Below are positions 12,026 to 25,900 of a stretch of DNA of 64,000 nucleotides, piece after piece. Made by a program: the position numbers and the translations under genes. The stretch is from contig NC_057862.1 in assembly GCF_019393635.1 (NCBI RefSeq), forward strand, positions 97,208,659 to 97,272,658, read 5' to 3'. The stretch comes from Dromiciops gliroides. Taxonomy: Eukaryota > Chordata > Mammalia > Microbiotheria > Microbiotheriidae. Positions within the stretch are counted from its first letter, which is position 1, and every line of letters begins with the position of its first letter. Below the pieces are notes generated by a model, which was not told where the DNA came from, did no database searches, and worked only from the letters and a program-made list of their open reading frames with translations.

Positions 12026-12215
12026 GTGGGCAAGCTAGGTGGTGCAGTGAATTGAGCACTGGCCCAGGAGTCAGGAGGACCTAAGTTCAAATCTGTCCAC
12101 AGACACTTAACACTACACTAGCTGTGTGACCCTGGGCAAGTCACTTAACCCCAATTGCCTCAAACATCTAGGGTCATCTCCAGTCATCCTGATATATATA
12201 GAGATATAGATATAG

Positions 12216-12254
<39 letters not shown>

Positions 12255-12420
12255 CACACACACACACACATACATATATCCACTGGAACCAGTGTCACTG
12301 TCTCTGAGGAGAGAGTGAGGCTGGTGACTGCACAGCTCTCCTCACTTAAATCCAATACACTGACATCACCCCCCAGCGTCATGGTCCTCTTTGAGAATGA
12401 AGAACAAACAACAATCTTCA
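12026..12420 (+). repeat. Long SINE with extended 3' unit and internal (CA)n
   Basis: Standard SINE body (to about 12165) continues into CTAGGGTCATCTCCAGTCATCC and a GAGAGTGAGGCTGGTGACTG unit ending AACAAACAACAA. A CA run (12220-12270, one CG interruption) has grown inside it. Confidence 0.75.
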
Positions 12421-12539
12421 TTGATAACACGATCTCTAAGGTCCTTTCTGACATTAATTTTCTGGCATCACTCTCAGGACTGTTATTTTCACCAGGAACC
12501 TTGTCCTTGCAAGAAAGTGCCATCCTTTCACTCCCCCTC

Positions 12540-13430
12540 TCCTTTATATTTTGTCTTCAAATAGTAGAATTTAAGTTCCTTGAGTGGAAGGATCATTATG
12601 TTTTATTTTATATATATCCCGAGTGCCTACTACAGTGACTGGAACTTAGTATATGCTTAATGAATGTTATGATAGTGTAATGAGATAATCTCTAAATTTA
12701 TTTTAGCCCTAAAATCCTATATTGCAAAAATTTGATCATTGCAAATTATAATTTCATTTAATCTTCATTACCTTTAATGACAATTATTTATACTCTGACT
12801 CTTCCCTCTTCCTGTCCCACTTAGATCCAGTAAATCACTAAGTACATTGTTGATTCTTCTTTAGAAATGTCTTTCACATTTCTCTTTCCATTGCTATCCA
12901 TACTCTCCTATTTTAGAGTTTTATCACCTCATGCCAAGACTACTTCATTAATCTCCTGCATCTATCTGCCTATATCAATCTATCTTACATATAACTTCCA
13001 GATTATGCTTTCTAAAATACCACTTCCATCATTTTTCTTTTTGTTGTTTAGTCATTTCGGTTATATCCAACTCAGCATGACTCCATTTGGGATTTTCTTG
13101 GCAAAGATACTGGAGTAGTTAGCCATTTCCTTCTCCAGCTCATTTTTTTTTAACAGATGAGGAAATGAGGCAAACAGAGTTAAGTGACTTGTCCAGGGTC
13201 ACATAGCTAGTAAGTGTCTGAGGCCAGACTTGAACTCAAGAAGATGAGTCTTCCTGACTCCAGGCCCAGAACTCTATCCACTACATTACCTAGTTGCCCC
13301 AGTTGTAGATATAGGTGTGTAGAGTCCCTAGTTATATTGTAAGCAATTTGAGGTCAGGACCCATTTCATTTTGCACTTAGAATGATGATTTGTACTTTGT
13401 AGGCACTTAATAACCATTTGATTGCAATAT
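12540..13430 (+). repeat. L2 LINE fragments, split by a SINE
   Basis: L2 3' phrases at 12545-12665 and 12770-13040, resuming at 13310-13430 (TTGTAAGCAATTTGAGGTCAGG...GGCACTTAATAACC) after the SINE insertion. Confidence 0.7.
13041..13302 (-). repeat. Full-length long CORE-SINE
   Basis: All blocks of the long type are present on the minus strand, from the ACAACAA-type 3' end (left) to the GGGGCAACTAGGTAAT head (right). Sits inside an L2. Confidence 0.85.
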
Positions 13431-13792
13431 CTGAATTTGAACTGCCATATCATAATCTGAATCTGAATTTCTGAAGAAAGTCACCATTTGTACCACTCTC
13501 ATGACATGTGAGAATTATTAGAACTTAGATATCTGGGATCCAATCTTGGTTCAAAGAATGCTTTGCTCAGAGACTTTCTATGCTCAAATTTCCTTATCTA
13601 AATGCTGATTTTAAAAAAAATAATCTTCTGCATTTATTAGCTTGGCAGTAACATTTTCTTAGCCTGAAAAACCAAACATCCTTGAACAGTTCAAATGAGT
13701 CAGTTGAATTTATCTACCATAACTACACTTTTTAAAATGAAATAACCTTTATGAAAGGAGTTTAAGTTAGAACACGGTATTCTTATATAAGG

Positions 13793-14040
13793 TGCAGCTA
13801 GATGGTACAGACTATAGAGTTCAGAAATTAGGGTCAGGAAGACCTGAGTTTGAATTTTCCCATAGACATTTATTAGCTGTGTAACCCTGGGCAAGTTACT
13901 AAACTGTTCTATATCTGTTTCTTCATCAGTAAAATGGGGATAATGACAGCACCTACCTCACAGGGTTGCCTAGATCAAATGAGTAAACATACATAAAGCT
14001 CTTTGCAAGCCTTAAAGAGCTATATAAATGGTCACTATTA
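13793..14040 (+). repeat. CORE-SINE (MIR/THER1-like)
   Basis: tRNA-like head, CTGTGTAACCCTGGGCAAG, TCAGTAAAATGGGGATAATG and AGAGCTATATAAATGG: the complete CORE plus 3' unit. Confidence 0.8.
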
Positions 14041-14987
14041 TCACAATGACCTCTGAATAGATATATCCCTAGATTTCTCTGAATGGGATTTTTCAATGGG
14101 ATGCTTCTGGTACCACCTCTTCTCAGGATACTTGGCACTTAGTGGAGACAAAGAGGGAGATGGAAAGGAAGAAGAGTCTACCAAGGCTGGGAACATGTGC
14201 CTTCCCTCTCTGGGGCCAGGGTGCAAGAGGCAGGAAATCTCTCCAGTACTGCAAGATACAGCATTCAAGCAGAGCTTTGCTCTCATGCTGCTAAGCCAGA
14301 GCCATCAATGATCAATGTGGCATGAGGAGCCAGCATGCCCCAGGAGCTGCTGCCAGCTTCCCTAGCCACTTCCGTAAGAGACGGAGCTATTATTCCCTTT
14401 TCCTGCTGTGGTGGCAGACAAGCAAGTCTATAAGGAGATGAGGGCATTGCCTGTCCTCGACCCCCATGGAAGCAAACGTATGGGGAGATCAGACTGTAGC
14501 CTGGGGGTAGATGAGATCATATCGGATTGAAATGAAAGCATTACGTTATCATTGTTTGATGCTTTTTGATATTACCACACTTAACCTAATCTAATTAAAC
14601 TGTGCCACTTTATTATGATATGAGATTTAAGTTAGTTTCAAAAGCTGAATCTAATTAGGAGTTTCCAGTGAGTGGGTACTGAACCAAGAGAAAAGAACCA
14701 ACACACACATGTGCCAATTACACAACCTGCTATGTTTAAAAGTCTTGGACTTAAATATGTCAGTTTTGGCTATTTCAAATGACAGATCTAGGAGTTGTTT
14801 TCAAATAATTTAACTTAGAAAGTTAAAATATGGTTTACCAAGTAAGATTTCCAGTTAACAGGCAAACCAGATCTGCTAAAATGACACGACTTAAAGTAGC
14901 GTCAGGACAGCCCTATTGAACTATAGTCATTATAATCATCTCAGTGCATAAAACCCTTATCCGAATGTAATGTTATTCTTTTGAAAT
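14041..14987. other. Intergenic, no gene seen
   Basis: Includes a GC-richer patch (14190-14500) without a convincing open frame or splice signals; otherwise AT-rich. Confidence 0.5.
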
Positions 14988-15228
14988 TGTTGTTCAGTTG
15001 TGTCTGACTCTTCATGACCCTATTTGGGGCTTGCTTGGCAAAGATATTGGAGTAGTTTGCCATTTCCTTTTCCAGCTCATTTTACAGATGAGGAAACTGA
15101 GGCAAACAGGGTTAAGTGACTTACCCAGTGTCACAGATAGTGTCTGTCACCAAATTTGAACTCAGGAAGATGAGTCCTCCTGACTCCAGGCCTCCCACTC
15201 TTATCCACTGCACCACCTAGCTGCCTTA
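14988..15228 (-). repeat. Long CORE-SINE
   Basis: Minus-strand copy (plus text TTGTTGTTCAGTTGTGTCTG ... CACTGCACCACCTAGCTGCC), nearly full length. Confidence 0.85.
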
Positions 15229-15650
15229 TTGATGACTACCAAAAAAAAAGAAAAAAAGGTACCTCATTTATTATTGCTCCATCTGGCTCAAAATGTACAC
15301 TTATTCAAGATCATACATTAAATCCTCACTAATTCAAATAGGAGTGATATGAATTAGTGAAAAAAAATCTAAATTAGAAAATAAATGTTAAAAAAAATAA
15401 GTGTTTTTTATGCAAACTAACCACAACTAGGCTAACAAACTGCTGTCCAGTACCAAATCCTTAGAAACTAGCAAATTAAGTAGGTCAGAATGATTTTTCA
15501 TTGGCACACTAGTATATAAATGGATATTTTTGAAGTCTTTAACAAGGGTTAGTCTCTTAGGCATTTTAACTGCTTTCTTATGAATATATGCAACAAGGTA
15601 TGGGTGTACATCAATCAAGGCAAACTCTTCACATTAGAAAAAAATGACAG

Positions 15651-15798
15651 GGGCAGCTAGGTGGCACAGTGGATAGAGCACCAGCCCTGGATTCAGGAGG
15701 ACCTGAGTTCAAATCCAATCTCAGACACTTGACACTTACTAGCTGTGTGACCCTGGGCAAGTCACTTAACCCCAATTGCCTCACTTAAAAAAAAAAAA
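15651..15798 (+). repeat. Short marsupial SINE
   Basis: Complete copy with A12 tail; an A-rich AAAAAATGA repeat lies on both sides. Last full young SINE before the SINE-poor interval. Confidence 0.9.
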
Positions 15799-18259
15799 GT
15801 AAAAAATGATTATTGATAGTCAACCATTGACATCAACTTAGTGTTTCAATAAAAGTTTCATTTATTAATTGACCCCATGAAGAAAGGCCTCTAGCACCTA
15901 GTGAAACAAGGTTACATAGGATAGTTAGTTCCCTAAGCAACAACATAAATGGAAGATATGTTTGAAGTTGGTCAAAATTTAGACCATAAAAATTTTAAAT
16001 TTAAATAAAGCCTGAAAATATAATCATAGGTAGAGAACTGAGCTAGACTATGTTGCTTAGTGAAAGGACAATTCAAGTTTTGCAATTACTTATCAAAATA
16101 AAAACAAAACAAATCCCAAAACTATTGCCCACCGATGAAGTACATAGACATGCAAAGGAATAGAGCAAAAGAAAAATACTGGGCCCTCATGCAATGTGCA
16201 TAAAAGTGTTGGTTAGACCTGGAATCTACAAGTTCAGAAGCCAGGTTTCCCTTACTTTTCCTTCTTGTGTCCAATTCAACAAGTATTTTTCCAGCATCTA
16301 ATATGTTCAAGGCTTTATGGTAGGTGCCAGAGATGCAAAAACAAAACAAAAACTGACTAGAGTAGGAAAATCAACAGACAGGGACTTTGAACTTATAGAA
16401 CTTGGGCATTTGTTTCACCTATTCTTTTTTCCTTCATCTTAACAGAAGCAGTTTAGGTGGATTAATGAACTTGGTATCTTTGTGAAGATATCTTTGTAAT
16501 AGATAAGGGCAAAATGAATGTAAATTACCCTGTGATATTCAACAACCCAAATGGAGAACAGACTTAATTTCAAGGGTTATAAAACTTTGCCTAGTTTGGG
16601 ATATGCCCAAACTAAGTAAGAGTAAAACTTTAGCCCAGCTTTCTCTTAAAATAACTTGGCATAATTTCAAATATGCTTTCGATTTATGTATATCCTCTAA
16701 TAGGGGGCTCCTTAAAGGCAAAGATAATTACACTGTCTCTATATCTCCAGAACTTTACACATAGTGGGCATTAAATGCTAGTCAAACTGAGTTTTAAATC
16801 AGGAAAATGCAAATTATTAGTTTTACTGTATAATTCTTTGGCATCACTTTGTACAATTCTCAAAACAAAGTGAGACAAACTCTTTAGGAAGAGCAGAAAT
16901 TAAAAATGCCAAACTAAAATGATGTGGGATTTTTCCTCACAATATGGTGAATAAATGACCTCTGAGATGGCATTTTCAATTTTAAGAGGCTGTAGATTTA
17001 AGGCAAATACAAAAGACTCCTTTACCATTTTTGCCCAGTATAAATTTAAAAACTTTTCTTTAAAAGAAAGGGGAAAATTGGAAAGAATGTAGCTGAAAAT
17101 ATATAATTGAACTATATACATGAGACTTGGAACTACTGAATTAGTTATTTCTTTTCTTTCCCTTTTTTTTTTTGCAAACTGACCAGACTTATTATAAAAC
17201 AATTAAATGTCATTTTGTACACTGGAATTTATGAAATTATGAAACAGAAATGATCAATTACCTTTCACCTCAACATTAGGAAAAAAAATCATTTGAACTA
17301 TCAGTCATTACATGAATTGGTACTGTAAGATCATTAAACTATATACTTCCACTAGTTTTCACTTAAGTTGGTGAGTATTAAGTTTGGTTACATTCAAATT
17401 ACAAACTTTTAATTTGAAGTTCAGAAATTATTTTGCTATTACAATTAAAGTATTAAAAAAACATTTCTTTTCTTTTTAATCCTGTATGTGACCCCAAGTA
17501 GTATAAAAACTTCTCATTAACTCTCATCAATGCAATAATCAATCAAGATTCCAGAAGACCAATGATAAGGAACAGTACCCACCTGCTGACAAATAGGAGA
17601 TAAGACTAAATATGTAGAATGAGACACATTTTTTAATATGGCCAACATGAGAATTTTTTTGACTATGCATATCCATTAAAAAGGGTTTGTTTGTTTCCCC
17701 AGTAGAGAACAGGGAGAGAAAAGAATGCTTAATTGAAATAATAATTTTAAAAAACATTATAATGTGTTCATATTATACTCCATATATGCTGATAATCTAC
17801 CAAAAAGTGTTTTATAGTAGATGTTAGATTAACCATAATTAAAATTAATTTATTTTGTATTCTTTAATGTGGAATTATTAAATGTTTTAGAGGATAAAAC
17901 AACTTAATTTCAAGAAGTTTTTAATGGTCTTGCTTTTAAACTATAGGAATATAAAGAGAGACTATATTAAAAACAGAATAAAATATTACACTTTCCTATA
18001 AAGTAAAATATGAAGCTCCTAGCATCTATAAATTTGAATATTTGTTAGTGACTGTACTTTCTAAATTTTGCAATTGGAGTGGTATAAAGAATTGGGGGAT
18101 TCTCAGTATAACCCAATGAAAAAAACATAATAATCAATTATTTAGAGCAAATGTCTACCTGAAAATGTAATGAAGCCATCTTGGTCAAAATCAGTATCAC
18201 TTGAAACAATAATAGAAGTAAACAAGTCTAAAAAAAGTCACAGATAGGGATAATTTTTT
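15799..18259. other. Intergenic, AT-rich, old LINE pieces
   Basis: Contains an L2 3' tail (about 16690-16790) and an L1 3' end (about 17525-17720, AACAGTACCCACCTGCTGAC...ATTAAAAAGGG). No gene seen. Confidence 0.55.
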
Positions 18260-18318
18260 GTTTGGTTTGGTTTGTTTTTTTTTTTTAAGTGAGCCAATTG
18301 GGGATAAGTGACTTGCCT
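18260..18318 (-). repeat. Severely 5'-truncated SINE
   Basis: Only the last about 35 bases of the SINE plus its A tail remain, between perfect GATAATTTTTT duplications (18249-18259, 18319-18329). Confidence 0.8.
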
Positions 18319-18329
18319 GATAATTTTTT

Positions 18330-18990
18330 TTTAAGAGAAAGATAAATAATTTAGCCAAAAAAACCCCCCCAAAAAACAACCCAACAACAATTTTCCCTAT
18401 TCCCCACCCTCAGGTCCCAATGTAAAAGGAAAATATGAAGGGCACTTGAGTCCCTTTGCTACCTACCAATTAATAAGCCTTAATTATTTTATTTTTTATT
18501 TTCATGGAATAATCATCTGTGTTGATAGAGTAAAACATCGATTTTGATCCTATTAATGGGGACAGTAGGTAATTATAGAGTCCACTTCTAGATATTAATT
18601 GCATCTGGTTGGTCCTTAGACTTAAACTAACAAATAAATTATTATAGGTAGATATAGTCTTAACCAAGCAATGTTTCTTTATAATGAATAATTCCCCAAA
18701 ATTATGTTCATAAAGCAAATGAAGTACATAAAGGACCATTTTAAGCTCTGTTTTAAAAAAATAATTCAGCATGATCCTGTCTTCAGTGGATTATCAATAA
18801 AATTTCTCTGGGTAGTCCAATAAAAAAAATTTTACACTCTGAATCTCTGAACTTCAGAGAACAAAGTAAAGTACAACATAGATTTTGTTTTCATTAGATT
18901 AGAAAATGCATTTAACTTATTTACTGGCGTAGATACCGATGAGTGACTAAATTCAGAAAATTAAGTTTTCTGAAATTTTGATTTAAAATT
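18330..18990. other. Downstream flank of TRUB1
   Basis: AT-rich; no gene seen. Could hold a longer alternative TRUB1 3' UTR. Confidence 0.4.
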
Positions 18991-18996
18991 TTTATT
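18991..18996 (-). promoter_or_regulatory. Candidate TRUB1 polyadenylation signal
   Basis: First AATAAA on the minus strand after the stop, about 266 bases downstream, giving a short 3' UTR. More AATAAA-like hexamers lie at about 18.49 kb, so longer 3' ends are possible. The choice is inference. Confidence 0.5.
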
Positions 18997-19261
18997 GACA
19001 ATATGGTAACACAAAAACATTCTAAAAGATCATTTGAGGATACAGCAAAGAATTTAGATTACTGACAAACCCATTTATAATGCAATTGTATCAGATGAAT
19101 AGCACATTGTAGGAATAAGAAATTACAGACTTTTTCTCCATGCACAGAGAGAGAGAGAAAAAAAAGAGAATTCTTTTTTTTTTTAAACAATGCAGCTTGT
19201 CATTTTGCACACAAAAAGATTATAAATTCAACCAGGAAAACATAACAATCCCAGTCCAGTC

Positions 19262-19521
19262 TTAAGATGTTCCAGTCACTCCATCTTTTTCCTTAACCTG
19301 ACTTATTGTTTTGTCTTCAGAGCTCACAGCTGGTACTTTAGAATCCTCAGTTTTTAATTTTTTAACAGAAGGTTCTACTGAGAGAAGAGGCATGCAGTGC
19401 TCTAGGGACTGTGCTATTCCATCAATTGTCCATTTGTCTTCACGAAGGGCATGTTCCTCTAGTGTAAATGGTCCCTGTTTAGTTCGGGTCAGTTCTTGCA
19501 CAGTGGCACAGGAAGAAAGTT
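19262..19521 (-). CDS. TRUB1: TRUB1 exon 8 (C-terminus and stop)
   Basis: Acceptor GCTATAG| at 19522-19523; TAA stop at 19264-19262. It encodes residues 281-366. The first about 45 residues ([19 protein letters not shown]... through the [14 protein letters not shown] helix) are conserved. The remaining about 40 are a lysine/serine/acidic-rich tail with no fold that I recognise; this tail is poorly conserved among mammals. Confidence 0.95.
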
Positions 19522-19869
19522 CTATAGCAGGAAAAAAAGGGGAAAAACAGTCCATAAGACAGGTTTCTTATTTCACATTTTATATTGTTTTATATAAGAT
19601 CAAGATGTGAATCTCAGATATATATCTATATATAGATACATAGATGTATCTCACTTAAAAATAAAAATAGAATAATTGAGAAGAATAAATCACAACAAAA
19701 TCACTTGGGACTAAGAAATATTTACTTTCTCAATGGGAAAAGCCCTTTTCCCCCCTCATTGGAGAAAGCCAGAATATAAATATTATTTCTGCTTGTCCAG
19801 GGGATTTTGGTTTTCTACCTTTTAAAAATGGAATCATCCCCACAAACAACTTTTTAAAGGATAATCTCT

Positions 19870-19918
<49 letters not shown>

Positions 19919-22900
19919 AGTAGTCAGGTACTCTTACTTCATACTTTAAAAACTGTTTACCCCTATATTTTTTATTCCCTTCTTTATTTCTGTTCACTTT
20001 TTATTTTCCTCTCCTTTATCTTATCACAAGCATTTAACTGCCAATGCTGATGTTTACCTAACGGTATTGCAATGGAAGTATGCAAGGGAGTCCAGAACAT
20101 AAGGCTGGTACTCAGAGATATAGAAAAACAGAATACTGAAAAAAGAATATAGCTCCCCAAGTAGCGATTCTTTTTCATCCATCCTTACCTTTGCCAATGT
20201 CACTGACCAAGCTTCTGATATAAAAACCTCCTCCACATTCAACATCTGGAATGTTAACAGTGACATGGTAAATTGCAACCACCCCGTGAAATCTACTTTA
20301 CATAGAAATGATGCCTCTAAACAAATGTAAAAATGCACTATGCAAACAATCAAGTGATGAAATATTTATGGGATACAAGATAAATTATTCATCCTGAAGC
20401 ATATGTGTGTGAGAGATTGCAAAGTCAGAGTACTGGGAAAGCAAACAGAAGCAACCCAATGAACACATTTTAAATTAACTAGCAAGTCACGACATTTTAA
20501 TAAATATTGGAGCCTAATTCGTCTAAAAGGTTTCAAAAGGTTAAATATCTCACTCTGCAGTGCTGAAAAGTTGGCATTTTTTAATGTAAATATTTTCAGA
20601 CTTATAGACTCCAAACAGGTCAAGATCTTTTCCCAAATGATCATGGATGTGTTCTGGACAACACACTATAGCTAAAGATATGACTTTAAAAGTTTCTTTT
20701 GGTGGCTGGCTGTTCACTGTTTAACAAGCAATCATAAAATAATCATTCAAATCAGAAAAACCATGTGAATCAAGCACATTACAAAACTTTTTTTTAAACA
20801 CTGAGGGCCTTATAAGTTGAAGAGAAGGCTATAGGTCAATCCACATCTGAGTACAGAGTTCATAATTATCCTTACAAGCTTCATCTATCAAGAGAGCATC
20901 TTTTGTAAATGGTCTCTACATTTCAAACAGAAAAGGTTACTTTTTTTCCCCTAGTCTTACCATACAATATTCCAGTCATGTGGAGAGTAAATCAAAACAA
21001 TGGGGTGATTTTAATATTCTTATTTTATAATAAATTGACAGTATATTCTAAAGTCATAAAGGGTCATTTATTTCCGCATAACCATTGCCTTTATTACCCC
21101 TATGACCAGAAATGATCCTCAAGACCAAAGAAGGTAATGTAATTCTAACATCACATTTGTACTCTTGGCAGTCAGTATGGTTATGTCTTTTATTCTACAA
21201 AAATACTTAAAACTTAAGAGCAAGTAACAAAAAAAAAATCTAGGTTTTCTCATGCTCAATTATGTTTTTCTCAAAGATCATATCTTTTCCTCCAGTCAAA
21301 TATCTATTTTATTTCCATAGAATAATTTTTTTAAACTGGTCATTTTTACATGTTTCTTATTTATTTCTCAAATAATTTAATATCAGAGCTTCTTAAAGAC
21401 AAAAGAAATTTCTAACTGTAAAGTAAAACACCCTGTAGGCACACAAGTTATAGAATAATGTTAATGGAAAAGGAAATGAAATTTAGAAACAAAAGCCAAT
21501 TGGGAGAATATTTCTTAAGGCAACATTTCTAATGTGCTCTGTGAACTGACTTAATAAAATTAAAGAGGGCCTAGAGACTAACTAAATCCTTATCTCTTTG
21601 AAAATGAAGTATGTTTCAAGTTTCACACATCAATCTCACTGTAGGCAGGAAGACTATGAAATGGGCATAAATTTCTCAGGACAAAGATAAACATTATCCC
21701 CCCCCCCCAAAAAAAATCTAAGGTTTAGACTTATATGAATTTTATGAATTCTTTTTTCAGGCAGAGGCAAACAAGGTAAGGAAAAGCTAAAAATAACATT
21801 TATAACCTAAATATAAAACTGATTATGTTCCTAAGAAAATATACTCCTTTCCATTTATTTCCAGATTACCAAGAATTTTCAATTATAAATGTTTTAGGTT
21901 ACAGTGGAGAAAGAAATTATCTTAATTCTGATGAACTATCACATAGGATCATAGATTCAGAGCAAAAAAGAATGTTGCAGGTCAATTACACCAATCCCCT
22001 TATTTTACTGATGAGACAACTCAAGCCCAGAGAAGTACCAAGGGTAACAAGGATAGTATGTGTCAGAGTCAGGATTCAAACCCAGTTTTTCAGACTCCAA
22101 AACAAGCTAATATTACACAATACTATTCTAAGAAATCCCTTTTCCCCAAGAAAAATGTCAAACCAATTAATTCTAACAATGGTATAGAAATAGTACAACA
22201 AAAAGAGGGTTATAAAGTAAAAAATACTGTTATCTGAAAATAAGATATATCATAGCCAATAATCCCAACCTTATATGTTGATACTTTGATACATGAAAAT
22301 CACAGAATGATTTATGAATTTCCACATACTTGTGGCCATCTCCTAAACTGTGTTATCAAGAGCAAAGAAAATTAGGAAATTTCTGCCTGGTAAAAATTGT
22401 CTAATAATTGCAAGCACAAATCTTCATTGTATTCCATACATCATTTTGGATTGCATCTAAACAATAAAATAAAATGCATGACAATTGAATCACTTGCATT
22501 TTAAACTTCTTCCCTTACCTAATGTAAATAAAGGTGGTTGGAACTTTTGAAGGGAGAGGCTATACACTGTGACTGGTCTGGCAGGTTTTGCCTCTACTAC
22601 TTCACCTTTCTTCATCAAAGTTGAAAGTCTTTGTCCATCTTTCTTTAAAGCAGAATACCTAAAAAAGGTTGAAAAAAAATCTCATCAGATATTAAAATAA
22701 TACACAAATCACTGGTTGTCCTGAATTAAATCTATCATTAATTGAAGCAAATTAATTCTACCCTATCAAATTAAATTTCACTTTTGATTAAATGGATTAA
22801 TATTTTTTACATCATAATGGTATCAGAGATCAGTGAGAATTCCTTAAACATCTTTGAAGTTAATGTATCTTATACTGGCATTTACTGAGCAACGGTGCCA

Positions 22901-25900
22901 CTTCCAATCTTTAATCAATTCCCTGGTAGATTGGATCCAGTTCTCTGTGGCCCCTGGTACCACCTATGCCAAATTTCAGAATTCTGCAAGATGAAATGAA
23001 GGAGAATGGGGTGGACTATACTATAGTGAAAGAATGAGGTAAGATTTCTCAGGGAACAATGACCTACTTTAAAAATGATGTGATTATTCATATTTTCTTA
23101 AATAATGAAATGGCTTCATTTTCACATAAAAGACATTTTCACATTTTAAGATTTCTGGCTGAATGTTATTAAAAAGCAAATGAATGGTCCACTTAAGAAA
23201 TCTCTTTGTGTGGTCAAGCTTTATGATCAGAACAGGAAAGCCTTGAAACAACTACTATACAGAAAATACTAAAAGCAGTTTTATGTAAACCCCCCAAAAT
23301 AAATATTTAATTATTAGGGCCCAAAGTACAATTCATGCTGCTCTTGCCTGTTAAAACCATTTATATTTCAGCCAACATTTACTATTTTTCAAGTCAAATT
23401 GTGACTCCAAATATAGTATAGCAGGTTATAAGTGGTTCCCCCCACCTCCAAATACGGGAAACTAATTTAATTAGTGTCTATTTTAGAACTAAACCCTGTT
23501 TGGGTACATTTTTATTTTGTGACTTATAAACATCTTTTAATGACCTAAATGAAATAATTTAGAATACTTTTTACGGGGATTCAACAGTCCTTCTGAAAAC
23601 TAGTCAATACAACAACGAGTAGTACACTCAAAGAGAAATGTTAGTAAACATAATAATTAACCAATGTCCATTCAATCTCATCACTCTATGTTCATGTATT
23701 CAGAGGCTATATTTAACAAATATGGAAATATATATGTGCCTGCTAGGAGACACATCCCTGGTCTTTTTTGTTTTAGCAATATGAAGAAACGGAAGCTGCT
23801 AGGCCTTGAAAGCAAAGTCTATAATCTGTTACTCAGTCACTCTAGTGCACATCAGGCTCTCAGATGCCTCTGACACATATCCCTGCATCAGTCCATATCA
23901 GACAGGAACAACGACCTCTAGGGCAGCTCTTTGCTGAAGAGATGATCTGCTTGCTGTTAGAAAGGAGGCCTAGGTGATAATAAATATTGTAAATATAATC
24001 TCAAAGCTTAGTGTTCACTCATATGACACCTAGGCCTGGGTGATAAGCCACTTCCTATGTTCTCTATGACATCATAGCATTTCTTAGAGATTATCAGAAT
24101 GTTCACAGCATCCTGTCTAAGTTAATAAATATCATACGCATCTGATCATTCACTGTCATATTTAATGGATGTTTTGTTGATACTATATTACGATATAAAA
24201 GGAACTCAAGTGATTTTTTACTCTGGAAAGCATTAAAAGTTTACTATTATTAATATTAACTTACAGAGGGGGTACTTGCATTATATTTCCTGTAAATTTC
24301 TGGAGAATACCTTCAATATCTTCTTGCTTTATCTGATCTGCCAACATGAAAGAAAACAAATACTAACTCTACACATGATGAAAGAAACATATATATCATT
24401 TTTATAACACTGACACAGCTCTAAAAATGTATTCACTTTATTTTTTAAAGCTGCACTATGATGCACACATTGCCCACCAATATCTTACTTCTAGAAACAT
24501 GAAACAGCAAAATAATAAATCTTGCTGTGAGAAACGGGGAGAAAAAAGTACAATATATCTTTTGTTAAAGATCAGATTTCTTTTGTCCTAGTTTCCATGA
24601 AAAAAAATGGGCCAATGAACTTCTATGCATTTAGTCAATGCTTACTAAGGGTTTTCGAAGATATGAAAAAAAAATCCTGTAATTTGTCCTGCAGTGATCA
24701 ATATCTTAGAAAATAAAAGGGATAAACACACTGCAAAGTATAACAGGTAATGTGGCATCAAAAACTGTTAGGGGCCAACTATATTAATGTCTCACTTAGG
24801 ATTATTCTCCACCCTACCTTAACTGTCACCTGCCAGATCCATAAAACTACTAAAATGGCTTAAATTTTCTATTCTAAGATTTAGTTTTGTTTAAATGAAC
24901 AAGTAGTTGTCTTTGTTCTTCCTCCTTCCTTACTTTTACCTTACCATCTCCAAAGTAGCTTTACACAAATAAACAAACAAACAAAAATCTATCTGGTGGG
25001 CAATCGGGAAAGGAATGTAGTCACTAGGTATTTTACACTTTGAGGCAGACAACATATAACTCATAAAACCTTTCATATCTGTTTTCAGTTCTTTTTCGTT
25101 CTAACCCTTTTCAAATAAAATAGGATACATATTATATTTCTCTAACTAAAGAGCTTCAAAAATTGAATGTAACTTTAGTTCAACTGTTACTGTTTTTAAT
25201 TTTAGAGATGTTCATAACTACTGAAATCTGGTTTTGAACTAGTTCCCAAATATTGATTAGCAATCTAAATCACAGAAAAGATTATGTAATTTGTGGGAAC
25301 ATTCAGCAGCATTAAATGTTCACAGTACTCCCACTAGTCTCCTTTCCTACTTTTTCTTCTAACTTTTGGGGAATTAATGTTTATTCTAGTATAGATTTGT
25401 TACAATAGATCTTATATGGCAAATAACAAACAAAAATCCTATGATTAATGTCTATTTTAGTAGTATACAAGGCTTTGTCATACCAAAGGCTCCACAGACT
25501 GATCAATTTTTTTTAAAAAGACAAGAAAGAAAAACAAGACGTCCCATGCTCAAACTTTTAATATTAACATAGCAAGAAACAGACTGACCTTAGTTTGACT
25601 TCAATCCTTGCAAGTTACACAGGAAGGGGTAGCTAAAGTCTACTGAATTCAAATACAAACAGAAAAAATGCAAAGCACAGGATATACTAAGACCAAGTAT
25701 TTAGGTAATATTCAAGTGCTTCAGAATAGTTCTATGCCTATAATTCCTACTACTGTGGAGGACCAGGGATTAATAGATCACTTGAATTTGGGAGTTCTGA
25801 GTTGGAGGACTAAAACTAATTCGGTGTCCACACTAAGTCTACATCAATATGGGGAGCCCATGGGAATATAGGGCCATCAGGCTTCCTGAGGCTGGGCACA

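Noticed and set aside
19873..19915. CRISPR-like or satellite repeat
   Set aside because: Simple (CA)n microsatellite; there are no spaced direct repeats of CRISPR type in this eukaryotic window.
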